Shown here one piece after another: positions 1-6,219 of a DNA stretch of 6,898 bases (position 1 is its first letter; each line of letters opens with the position of its first letter). The notes under the pieces are model-generated. The model made no database searches. It worked only from the letters and a program-made list of their open reading frames with translations, and was not told the DNA's origin. Source of the stretch: Bacteroidota bacterium. Lineage in GTDB: Bacteria > Bacteroidota > Bacteroidia > M30B66. The position numbers and the translations under genes are program-made. Location: NCBI GenBank assembly GCA_947497195.1, contig CANMGM010000122.1, positions 1-6,898 on the forward strand, in the 5' to 3' direction.

Positions 1-1905
1 TGGTTCGAGGATTGAAAGGTACTCAACAAATACCGCCGAACCATCCGCGCGGGTTGTGTTTGGACTAATTCCAACAGTCCATGGATTTGCGTCCACGTTT
101 TCGTTGTCGCCCTTGAGGAACAAACCTTCTTCGACTTGCAGATTGAGTTGCGAAGAGGCATTGATTTCATTTTTAATGGCCTCGGTAGTGAGCTTTTTCT
201 TAATACGTTTCGCTACCATTTTACGTGTTTTTTCAGCTGTGGCCGCATCTTTACACTGGTACACTACAGCTTTCGCACGTTGATCCCACATATATTTCGA
301 CCGGTTCTGATCGTGAAAAGCCGCCAATCCGGCACTATCACGGATGGCTTTCGACCACACGTTTTCGTCTGTAATATCGAACAGGAGAATGCCATCGCGG
401 TATTCCTGCATCAATAAACGGAATTCAGGATATTTCTGCTCCAAACGTGCATCTTCGTAAGCAATTATTTTGTCGGTCTGGTAACCTTCGTAGGCTTTGC
501 GCACCAAACCTTCTACGTTGGCATCTTTGGCCTGCTTGCTTTGGTTATCGGCGATGAATTTTGCAAAATCGGCCTGGGTGTATTTTTCTGTACCTAATGA
601 GAATAACGGTTTAATGAGACCCTTTGCGGCATCGGCCGACCATTTGCCGTTGCGGTACGATGTATCAACTTTGGCTAGAAATTCGGAGAATGCTTTGGCG
701 TCTTCGCTGAAATTATTCTCCTTTTTAACGCGAGCTACAACAGCGTTGCGGCTCACTTGAGAGCGTGAATCTTTGGAAATTTTTTGTTTCAGCTCCGATT
801 TGAGTTCGTCGAAGGGCTGAATTCCTTTACGTTCAAGACGCTTGATGATGTGCCATCCGTATTGTGTGCGCACAGGTTCCGAAACCTGGTTGTTTTCTTT
901 CAACTCGAAGGCAACTTTTTCGAATTCGGGTACCATTTTTCCGGTCCCGAACCAAGGCAATTGTCCGCCATTTTTCCCCGAAGTGCGGTCATCGGAATAA
1001 TTCTGAGCCAATGCACCAAAGTCTTCTCCTGCTTTAATTTTAGAAGCTACCTCGTCGATTTTTTTGCGAGCAGACTGTATAACTGAATCCTTCGCGTTTT
1101 CGGCAATTTTCACCATGATGTGCGCACATTTTACCTGCCCCTGTGCATCGCGAATATCAGTAACTTTCAATATGTGGTATCCGAACTTGGTGCGAACCGG
1201 CATCGTTACCTCATCAACTTTAGCTTTGTAGGCAGCAGTTTCGAAAGGATAGACCATCATCATGGATGTAAAATAGCCCAAATCGCCTCCATTCTGCGCT
1301 GCTGAAGGATCGTCGGAATTCTGACGGGCCAAATCAGCAAAGTTTTCACCCTTTACCACGCGGTTGCGGATAGAAATAGCTTTATTGTAGGCCTGCAGCG
1401 TATCTTTCGGTGTTGGGTCGGCAGGAAGTTTAATAAGAATATGACTGGCTTTCACATCTTTTTTCATGCGCTCGTATGCCTCTTCGATAAGGCGCTCGTT
1501 CACATCTTTATCAGACAAATACGGTGCTGCCAGCTGCTTGCGGTATCCTTTCAATTCGTTGTTGAACGCTTGGGTTGTATCTTTCCCAAGTACCTTTGCT
1601 GCTTTAACCTTTAGTTTAAAATTGATGAACAGCTCGAGATAGTCTTCGAGCGCCTTGCGGTCATCGGGTGCATCCTTTGGGTTGTTTTTATGATAGATGC
1701 TTTCGAACTCGCTTTTTGTCACGGCATCGCCACCAACGGTAAGCAATACCGGATCAATCGGTGCCGGAGCAGGAGCGGGAACTGCAACCGGAGCTACATT
1801 TTCTTTTTTTGCAGGGGATGCGGGTTTCTTTGCGCCTGTTTGAGCAAAAACAGCGGAGCTCAGAGCGATGAGCCCTATACTCAAAATACTGAATTTACGT
1901 GTCAT
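1..1905 (-). CDS. Periplasmic peptidyl-prolyl cis-trans isomerase, SurA/PpiC type, two parvulin domains (3' end missing)
   Basis: Read on the minus strand from an ATG at 1905-1903, the frame is open for 635 codons and leaves the window without a stop. Residues 1-21 are a signal peptide (TRK, hydrophobic stretch, cleavage near VFA-Q), followed by an Ala/Pro/Lys-rich linker to about residue 50. A SurA-like helical region follows at about 52-150. Two parvulin (rotamase) domains come next. The first, about 151-250, has ASHILIK, NGGDLGYF and FGYHILKV. The second, about 258-357, has CAHIMVKI, NGGQLPWF and YGWHIIKR. Residues 538-635 may be a third, degenerate parvulin fold. Such proteins catalyse proline isomerisation and act as chaperones for outer-membrane proteins in the periplasm. 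Related Bacteroidota proteins are, from memory, about 650-700 residues, so probably only a few dozen residues are missing. The start is supported by the signal peptide directly after it. It is transcribed divergently from the membrane-protein gene at 2208. Confidence 0.93.
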   Translation of the reverse strand, partial: MTRKFSILSIGLIALSSAVFAQTGAKKPASPAKKENVAPVAVPAPAPAPIDPVLLTVGGDAVTKSEFESIYHKNNPKDAPDDRKALEDYLELFINFKLKVKAAKVLGKDTTQAFNNELKGYRKQLAAPYLSDKDVNERLIEEAYERMKKDVKASHILIKLPADPTPKDTLQAYNKAISIRNRVVKGENFADLARQNSDDPSAAQNGGDLGYFTSMMMVYPFETAAYKAKVDEVTMPVRTKFGYHILKVTDIRDAQGQVKCAHIMVKIAENAKDSVIQSARKKIDEVASKIKAGEDFGALAQNYSDDRTSGKNGGQLPWFGTGKMVPEFEKVAFELKENNQVSEPVRTQYGWHIIKRLERKGIQPFDELKSELKQKISKDSRSQVSRNAVVARVKKENNFSEDAKAFSEFLAKVDTSYRNGKWSADAAKGLIKPLFSLGTEKYTQADFAKFIADNQSKQAKDANVEGLVRKAYEGYQTDKIIAYEDARLEQKYPEFRLLMQEYRDGILLFDITDENVWSKAIRDSAGLAAFHDQNRSKYMWDQRAKAVVYQCKDAATAEKTRKMVAKRIKKKLTTEAIKNEINASSQLNLQVEEGLFLKGDNENVDANPWTVGISPNTTRADGSAVFVEYLSILEP

Positions 1906-2207
1906 ACCTTAAAAATTTGAGGATGCGAAATTACATTTCCTTCATGAGGAAAAAAAATTAATTTTCACAGCGCTATTTTTACAGAATAGCTAGCAAATCA
2001 ACGAATGCATAAAGGACTAAATGCCTTTAACCTAAATTTCACCTTAACGCATATTGTGCGTAGCAACAGGAAATTGTTAAGAATGATTTCCGCATAGGCC
2101 TTAGATATAAGTTTGATTTTATCATTTTCGCAGTATCGCTTGCCTGATTTAAATTTTCACTTTATAAGTTTTTTTCTATTTTTGGATAAACTGCCCTTGA
2201 AAAACCA
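1906..2207. other. Divergent intergenic region, no gene seen
   Basis: This AT-rich spacer separates two divergent genes and should hold both promoters. For the minus-strand isomerase the best -7 candidate is TAATTTCG on the minus strand (1933-1926), one mismatch from TAnnTTTG, with no convincing -33 element. The plus-strand promoter is listed separately. Two small hairpins are visible: TAAAGG/CCTTTA (2010-2015 with 2024-2029) and ACGCA/TGCGT around a 5-base loop near 2047-2061. Neither carries a T-tract, so they are not obvious terminators. No known riboswitch or small RNA was recognised. Confidence 0.5.
2177..2184 (+). promoter_or_regulatory. Bacteroidota-type -7 promoter element for the membrane-protein gene
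   Basis: TATTTTTG matches the Bacteroidota -7 consensus TAnnTTTG exactly and lies 23 bases before the ATG at 2208, which would give a leader of roughly 15 bases. The -33 element is poor: only a T-run at 2154-2157 sits at about the right distance. The AT-rich setting makes a chance match possible. Confidence 0.45.
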
Positions 2208-3092
2208 ATGGATTATAGCGACGATATCATAGATTTTACCGAGAAATTACCGGGCAAAATAAATTCGGAAGAGCAGGAGCGAAATAACCGAATCATCAAT
2301 TCTTCGGTTGCCTACATGGCATCATTTGCTATTGTATATGTTTCATTTTTTCTCGTGACATCGCTCTTCGCCAAAAGACACAATTTGTTTTACAAGTTGT
2401 TCTTTTTTAAGGTTGAATTCACCCAAAATTACTCACTGTGGGAAATTGAACCTGTTATCAAAACATTCTCTGCTGGGCCAATTTATTGTTTAGTTGGCGG
2501 AATTGCAGGCCTCGTTATTCAGCGCCTTTACCGAAAACGTCCGGGTATTCTAAAACTTTTCTGGCTTTGGATGGGAATTCATTTCTTCAATTTTTTTGCA
2601 GCGCAAATGATTCTCATGCCAATAAAAGCGAATTCGCAAGGTATCAATGCTTCGTATTTAGGGATTGTTGCCGACTATATGTATTTCGATGATTTTGTAA
2701 AGTTGATTTTTTCCGTTATCGCCTCGATTATTCTGATTTTCATTGGTTCAATCGTAGCAAAATCATTCGTTCAGATTACCAACAGCACCCAACACATTCA
2801 TAAAAACGAACAACGGCTTAGTTATCTGTTTCAGATAGTTTTTCTCCCTTGGTTAATATGTTCGGGAGTAACAATGATTTATTTCGGTGATGGCTCGTTT
2901 ATTCTGAACCTCGCCACCGTTACAACTATGTTTATTGTTGTCATTTCAATTTTCATCAATGCGATGAAAAATAAAATGATCATGATTTATAAGATGCCCG
3001 AAACCGGCCAAATCGAAAACAAATTTCTCATCGTCCTCTCTTCAGTACTTATCTTCATGAAGATATTTCTAAACAATGGGGTGCGATTTTGA
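2208..3092 (+). CDS. Uncharacterised multi-pass integral membrane protein (294 aa)
   Basis: I do not recognise a named family. The protein starts with a charged cytosolic-looking segment (residues 1-30, rich in D, E, K, N), followed by about seven hydrophobic segments: roughly 33-54, 88-107, 115-138, 164-185, 206-226, 231-252 and 273-290. Between segments 1 and 2 lies an aromatic, basic stretch (about 56-75). Segment 3 holds an aromatic motif, LWMGIHFFNFFAAQ, with His125 and Asn128, and is preceded by RLYRKRPG, a likely cytosolic turn. A polar loop HIHKNEQR (196-203) precedes segment 5. No Walker motif, HExxH or other catalytic signature is visible, and no signal peptide other than the first membrane segment. 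The ATG is preferred because it is the first in frame and follows a good -7 element. The gene is more AT-rich than the ABC transporter gene downstream. An orphan membrane protein is the safest description; transport or sensing cannot be claimed. Confidence 0.8.
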   Translation: MDYSDDIIDFTEKLPGKINSEEQERNNRIINSSVAYMASFAIVYVSFFLVTSLFAKRHNLFYKLFFFKVEFTQNYSLWEIEPVIKTFSAGPIYCLVGGIAGLVIQRLYRKRPGILKLFWLWMGIHFFNFFAAQMILMPIKANSQGINASYLGIVADYMYFDDFVKLIFSVIASIILIFIGSIVAKSFVQITNSTQHIHKNEQRLSYLFQIVFLPWLICSGVTMIYFGDGSFILNLATVTTMFIVVISIFINAMKNKMIMIYKMPETGQIENKFLIVLSSVLIFMKIFLNNGVRF

Positions 3093-3132
3093 GTAGATCG
3101 AACAATGCATTTCTATATTCATAATTGGATTG

Positions 3133-3185
3133 AATTGAAGAGAATGCCCATTTCAATTACTTTGCATCATAACGAAGCAAAGTAA
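3133..3185 (+). repeat. Two overlapping inverted repeats upstream of the ABC exporter gene
   Basis: AATTGAA (3133-3139) pairs perfectly with TTCAATT (3152-3158). TTACTTTGC (3157-3165) pairs perfectly with GCAAAGTAA (3177-3185). The two repeats share bases 3157-3158, so as RNA or DNA structures they would compete at the junction. Neither has a following T-run. They overlap the proposed promoter and could be operator half-sites, or the second could be a leader hairpin. Function is inferred only from position. Confidence 0.45.
3135..3164 (+). promoter_or_regulatory. Possible promoter of the ABC exporter gene
   Basis: TTG at 3135-3137 and TTACTTTG at 3157-3164 are separated by 19 bases, which fits the Bacteroidota -33/-7 arrangement. 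The -7 box has one mismatch (second base T instead of A). Transcription would start near 3171 and give a leader of about 50 bases to the ATG at 3222. The boxes lie inside the inverted-repeat arms described for this spacer. Confidence 0.35.
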
Positions 3186-3221
3186 ATTCGTAATTTGCCG
3201 CACTTTACGTTTCCTTTGTAC

Positions 3222-5042
3222 ATGAAGGTACTCCGCCGATTGCTGGCATACGTCAAACCCATTCACCATTACTTGCCCGAGTACATTGTATTTATGGTAC
3301 TCGGGATTGTACTGGGGATTGTCAATTTCACGATGCTCATCCCCATGCTCAACCTTCTGTTTGGCACTGGTGAAGCAATTGCGGTTGAGCCCTTACCCGA
3401 ATTTGAATTGAGCGCATCGTATGCAGGAAATGCTTTTAACCATTTTGTAGGAAAACTCGCCCTTGAATCGGGCAAGATGTACGCACTTGGCCTGGTATGC
3501 GCTATCATAGCTACCGCCACGGTGCTGTCGAATCTGTTTCGCTATTTGGGAACGCGTGTTTTGGTGCGTTTGAAGATGAATCTCCTGCAGCGCCTGCGCA
3601 ATCATCTGTATGAAAAAGTTACCGACCAGTCGCTTACCTGGTTTAACCGCAACCGCAAGGGTGATGTGCTTTCGACCATGACCAACGACGTGCAGGAAAT
3701 AGAGGTTTCGGTCATCAATTCGTTCCAGATTTTTCTGCGCGATCCTTTTGTGATTGTAGCATATTTCTTCACCTTGTTTCTCATTTCGGCTAAGCTGACG
3801 TTGTTCACGGTTATCTTCTTCCCGATTGCCGGATTTTTCATTTCCACACTATCGCGCAAACTCAAACGAAAAGGCTATTTCAGTCAGGAAATGTTGGGAC
3901 GCATTCTGCAGCATACCGACGAAACACTCAGTGGAATCCGCATCATTCAGGCATTTCGTGCGAAGAAGGTTTTTCGCGAGAAATTCAGCCAGATTAATGC
4001 CGGTTTTACGTTAAACAGCAAAGCACTTTTCAACCAGCGCGAGTTGGCTTCACCGCTTTCAGAAATAATGGGGGTTGTGGTGATTGTTGTGTTGGTTTTG
4101 TATGGTGGAAATTTGGTTATCGAAGGCGAGCTCTCGGGTTCGATGTTTATTACCTACCTGGCGCTGTATTCACAGATTTTACAGCCTGCAAAAAATATCA
4201 GTACGGCAATTTCAAATATGCAGAAAGGCGCAGTTTCGGCCGAGCGCATTTTCGCTATTCTCGATGCGCCTGTGGCGATTGAAGACCAGAAGAATGCAGG
4301 TAAATCGGTGCGGTTCGAGGCTTTGGTTGAATTCCGAGGGGTTGGTTTTAAATACGAGGCGGATGCGGTGTTGACGAACATCAATTTCGTGCTGCAGCGC
4401 GGAAAGAATCTGGCATTGGTGGGGAAGAGCGGTTCGGGAAAGTCGACCATCGCCGATTTAATGCTTCGCTTTTACGATCCCAATGAAGGGACGATTTTAC
4501 TCGATGGAGTAGATATCCGCACGCTCAGTCAGGATGCATTGCGCAGCCAGATTGGTTTTGTGAATCAGGACCCGGTAATATTCAACGATACGGTACTTAA
4601 TAATATTACAATGGGTAATGCCCTGCCCGATATGGACGCCGTTAGGATTGCCGCGCGAAATGCCCATGCGCTTGAATTTATTGAGCAGATGGAACAGGGT
4701 TTCGATACCGTACTTGGCGACCGTGGTTCGCGTTTGAGTGGAGGACAACGGCAACGCATTGCCATAGCAAGAGCGCTGTATTCGAACCCACCTATTCTCA
4801 TTCTCGACGAAGCCACTTCGGCACTCGATACAGAAAGTGAGAAAGCCGTGCAGGAAGCAATCGCCGAATTGATGAAAAACAGAACAGTACTGGTTATCGC
4901 ACACCGATTATCGACCGTGCGCAATGCCGATGAGATTTTGGTTCTGCACGATGGCATTGTAGCCGAACGCGGCACACATAGCGAACTGATGCAACAACAA
5001 GGCGTGTATCGCAGGTTGCAGGATTTGCAGGAACTCAGTTAA
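3222..5042 (+). CDS. ABC exporter half-transporter, MsbA/lipid-flippase-like (membrane domain fused to ATPase)
   Basis: The protein is 606 residues from the ATG at 3222. An in-frame TTG at 3195 would add nine residues but is a less likely start. The N-terminal half is a type IV exporter membrane domain with six helices, roughly 21-46, 86-111, 162-188, 192-208, 280-300 and 307-330. The C-terminal half is a complete ATPase: A-loop Tyr378, Walker A GKSGSGKST (401-409, Lys407), Q-loop Gln449 in NQDP, signature LSGGQ (505-509), Walker B ILILDE (525-530, Glu530), D-loop SALD (533-536) and H-loop His561. All catalytic residues are present, so it should work as a homodimer in the inner membrane, pumping a lipid or other amphipathic substrate outward on ATP hydrolysis. 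Length and fold match MsbA-like exporters; the substrate is not decided by sequence, and a peptide or drug exporter is possible. It has its own candidate promoter and ends before tRNA-Asn with a 100-base gap. Confidence 0.93.
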   Translation: MKVLRRLLAYVKPIHHYLPEYIVFMVLGIVLGIVNFTMLIPMLNLLFGTGEAIAVEPLPEFELSASYAGNAFNHFVGKLALESGKMYALGLVCAIIATATVLSNLFRYLGTRVLVRLKMNLLQRLRNHLYEKVTDQSLTWFNRNRKGDVLSTMTNDVQEIEVSVINSFQIFLRDPFVIVAYFFTLFLISAKLTLFTVIFFPIAGFFISTLSRKLKRKGYFSQEMLGRILQHTDETLSGIRIIQAFRAKKVFREKFSQINAGFTLNSKALFNQRELASPLSEIMGVVVIVVLVLYGGNLVIEGELSGSMFITYLALYSQILQPAKNISTAISNMQKGAVSAERIFAILDAPVAIEDQKNAGKSVRFEALVEFRGVGFKYEADAVLTNINFVLQRGKNLALVGKSGSGKSTIADLMLRFYDPNEGTILLDGVDIRTLSQDALRSQIGFVNQDPVIFNDTVLNNITMGNALPDMDAVRIAARNAHALEFIEQMEQGFDTVLGDRGSRLSGGQRQRIAIARALYSNPPILILDEATSALDTESEKAVQEAIAELMKNRTVLVIAHRLSTVRNADEILVLHDGIVAERGTHSELMQQQGVYRRLQDLQELS

Positions 5043-5050
5043 AATATTGC

Positions 5051-5067
5051 ATTGATAATGAATAGAT
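5051..5067 (+). repeat. 17-base direct repeat, left copy
   Basis: ATTGATAATGAATAGAT occurs here, eight bases after the ABC exporter stop codon, and again identically at 5540-5556. The flanking bases differ, so identity stops at both ends. The two copies bracket tRNA-Asn, its terminator and the GIY-YIG remnant. The motif is AT-rich, which weakens but does not remove the significance of a 17-base exact match at this distance. Confidence 0.7.
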
Positions 5068-5069
5068 AA

Positions 5070-5088
5070 AAAATATTCCCCATATTTT
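5070..5088 (+). terminator. Weak AT-only hairpin after the ABC exporter gene
   Basis: AAAATAT (5070-5076) and ATATTTT (5082-5088) form a perfect 7-base-pair stem around a TCCCC loop, ending in four Ts. With no GC pairs the stem is weak. It is the only terminator-like structure between the exporter stop codon and the tRNA promoter. Confidence 0.25.
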
Positions 5089-5098
5089 CATCTGAAAA

Positions 5099-5130
5099 TT
5101 TGTTCCATACCCGAAATTGTCCTATTATTG
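5099..5130 (+). promoter_or_regulatory. Promoter of tRNA-Asn
   Basis: TTTG (5099-5102), a 20-base spacer and TATTATTG (5123-5130) fit the Bacteroidota TTTG / TAnnTTTG promoter with one mismatch in the -7 box. The box ends 12 bases before the mature tRNA 5' end, leaving a short leader for RNase P. Confidence 0.6.
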
Positions 5131-5142
5131 CGCCCTCAAAAT

Positions 5143-5219
5143 TCCTTCTTAGCTCAGCTGGTTAGAGCATCTGACTGTTAATCAGAGGGTCCTTGGTTCG
5201 AGCCCAAGAGAAGGAGCCA
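5143..5219 (+). tRNA. tRNA-Asn (anticodon GTT), CCA encoded
   Basis: All cloverleaf parts are present. The acceptor stem pairs TCCTTCT (5143-5149) with AGAAGGA (5209-5215). The D-arm begins GCTC at 5152. The anticodon stem pairs TCTGA (5170-5174) with TCAGA (5182-5186) around loop CTGTTAA, with anticodon GTT at 5177-5179. The variable loop is GGGTC, and the T-arm is CTTGG / TTCGAGC / CCAAG (5192-5208). The discriminator is G, followed by an encoded CCA (5217-5219). It decodes AAU/AAC. It is a single-gene transcript with its own promoter and terminator. Confidence 0.97.
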
Positions 5220-5225
5220 GAAAAG

Positions 5226-5260
5226 AAAGGCCTTGCAGCGATGCGGGCCTTTTTTGTTTT
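5226..5260 (+). terminator. Rho-independent terminator of tRNA-Asn
   Basis: AAAGGCC (5226-5232) pairs with GGCCTTT (5246-5252). An inner GCA/TGC stem is closed by a GCGA (GNRA-type) loop. The hairpin runs into a T-rich tract (six Ts, G, four Ts). It begins seven bases after the tRNA CCA. Confidence 0.85.
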
Positions 5261-5278
5261 GGATGAGGCTAATGTTGT

Positions 5279-5294
5279 GCTCAGCTGGTTGGAG
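5279..5294 (+). repeat. Partial duplicate of a tRNA D-arm
   Basis: GCTCAGCTGGTT followed by one base and GAG repeats the D-arm of the upstream tRNA-Asn (5152-5167) with 15 of 16 bases identical. No acceptor, anticodon or T-arm accompanies it, so it is not a tRNA gene. It lies between the tRNA terminator and the GIY-YIG remnant. Since D-arms are similar among tRNAs, the source could also be another tRNA. Confidence 0.6.
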
Positions 5295-5301
5295 TCCCGC
5301 T

Positions 5302-5522
5302 TTGTTAAAGAAAAGCTACATTTATATACTATTTTCAAATACCATAAATAGGTATTATGTGGGCTATTCTGCCGATCCATGGCGCAGCACAATACAAATA
5401 CAAAAGAAAAATATTCTAGTCGACCGTCAGACTGGGAGTTAAAGGCTGTTTTTGAAGCGGCAGATGAATCGACGGCAGTTCGTTTGGAACGATTTATTAA
5501 GAAACGGAAATCGAGCGCCTAA
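5302..5522 (+). pseudogene. Frameshifted small GIY-YIG endonuclease remnant
   Basis: Two frames each encode half of a small GIY-YIG nuclease. The first (codons from TTG at 5302 to about 5383) reads LLKKSYIYILFSN then RYYVGYSADPWR, which holds the GIY-like (YIY) and YIG-like (YVG) motifs. The second (5388-5519, stop 5520-5522) reads HNTNTKEKYSSRPSDWEL, then a Glu-rich strand and LERFIKKRKSSA, matching the family's C-terminal half including the conserved Glu. The usual segment between PWR and QHN (three or four residues, including a conserved Arg) is missing. A deletion of about 10 bases near 5381-5387 would explain both the gap and the frame change. There is no ATG at the expected start and the C-terminus looks slightly short. 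Intact members are about 80-100 residues. High similarity in both halves suggests recent decay. Confidence 0.82.
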
Positions 5523-5539
5523 ATTCAAATTGTTATATT

Positions 5540-5556
5540 ATTGATAATGAATAGAT
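5540..5556 (+). repeat. 17-base direct repeat, right copy
   Basis: This is an exact copy of the 17-base sequence at 5051-5067. It starts 18 bases after the stop of the GIY-YIG remnant. Each copy therefore sits just downstream of a stop codon, one after the ABC exporter and one after the remnant. Confidence 0.7.
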
Positions 5557-6219
5557 TGGCTTTTATTTCGTAGGGGTCCGCCACTCCTCCTCCCCATACT
5601 GCAAAGTTACGACGCATGAGCCTTATCAGTCGTATATAAACGTTTAAAAACGGATAATCATAAAGCACTTACAAACAACAATGTATCGGATAATTATATC
5701 TGATTAACCAGAAAGTATATTATCCCCTGCCAATGCAGTATTATAGTCCTAACGCACTAAAGACAAAGCCCCATCAAAACTTTAACAACAGGTTTGTGTA
5801 TTTCCCGGTTCAAAAAAGGGGCTTGTTCGGTAAAATACCCATACAGAACTTTAAACAGGCCGGGGTCACAAATTCCCCTATATTGAACATCCCGCTCTTA
5901 TATCAGTTACCACTTCTTAACATTAGCTTCCTGTTTTAAAATCAAATTGCTCAATGGAAGTTTGCCAGTTGGCTCGAAGATTAAATGAGGCAACATTTCT
6001 CGGAATTAACCCTGATACAATTTGCATGTTTATAACGCTTTGCATTCATGCAATTCAGGTCCAATACATATTCTCGATTTAACGAAAGCTGCCTGATTAT
6101 CTTACTTTTTTAATTAAACATTGTTAGGGCCTGAAATTTGATTTGCAGCACAGCAATGTCGGTCTATATCCTCGTATTGAGAAGGAATAGATATCATCCA
6201 CGTATTCAATTTTCAGAAT
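5557..6219. other. About 660 bases without a convincing gene
   Basis: No frame here has protein-like features with a credible start. A plus-strand frame at 5733-5939 (68 codons) has no recognisable motif or signal. A minus-strand frame is open for 46 codons between stops (5897-5760) and reads somewhat protein-like (for example GLFKVLYGYF, FLNREIHKPVVK) but has only an internal ATG near its end. Short inverted repeats are frequent: CGTTT/AAACG at 5641-5652, TCGGATA/TATCTGA near 5686-5703, AAGCCCC/GGGGCTT (5766-5772 with 5818-5824), GGTA/TACC at 5829-5839, and TTGCATG/CATGCAA (6022-6028 with 6047-6053). CGGATAAT occurs twice (5651-5658 and 5687-5694). It may be a degenerate mobile or repeat element, or a structured RNA; neither is shown. 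Confidence 0.4.
5602..5629 (-). promoter_or_regulatory. Orphan minus-strand promoter-like site
   Basis: On the minus strand TAACTTTG (5609-5602) matches the -7 consensus TAnnTTTG exactly, and CTG (5629-5627) lies 17 bases upstream as a near-match to TTG. It points left, into the antisense strand of the GIY-YIG remnant. The ATG just downstream (5597-5595) opens only about 19 codons, so no gene is attached. It may be the leftover promoter of a lost gene, or chance. Confidence 0.3.

Noticed and set aside
56..1305. Several plus-strand open frames of 60-100 codons
   Set aside because: They are antisense to the prolyl isomerase, whose 635-codon frame with signal peptide and two parvulin domains explains the region.
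3195..3221. TTG start adding nine residues to the ABC exporter
   Set aside because: The ATG at 3222 gives an N-terminus typical of the family (MKVLRRLLAYVKP). The nine extra codons add nothing recognisable and TTG starts are rare.
4497..4975. Two antisense open frames of about 135 codons inside the ABC exporter
   Set aside because: They lie opposite the conserved ATPase domain, where codon bias on the true strand keeps antisense frames open. They show no motifs or signals of their own.
5162..5392. Minus-strand open frame of 76 codons across tRNA-Asn
   Set aside because: It runs through the tRNA, its terminator and the GIY-YIG remnant on the opposite strand, so it cannot be a real gene.
5233..5442. 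A 69-codon plus-strand frame taken as an intact gene
   Set aside because: Its start lies inside the tRNA terminator and its end is out of frame. Only the middle part is GIY-YIG sequence, and the rest of that gene is in another frame.
5143..5560. Integrative element using tRNA-Asn as attachment site
   Set aside because: No integrase is present and no second copy of the tRNA 3' end occurs in the window; the repeats found do not include the tRNA end.
5733..5939. A 68-codon plus-strand frame
   Set aside because: No motif, no signal peptide, no promoter and low-complexity hydrophobic tail; likely chance.
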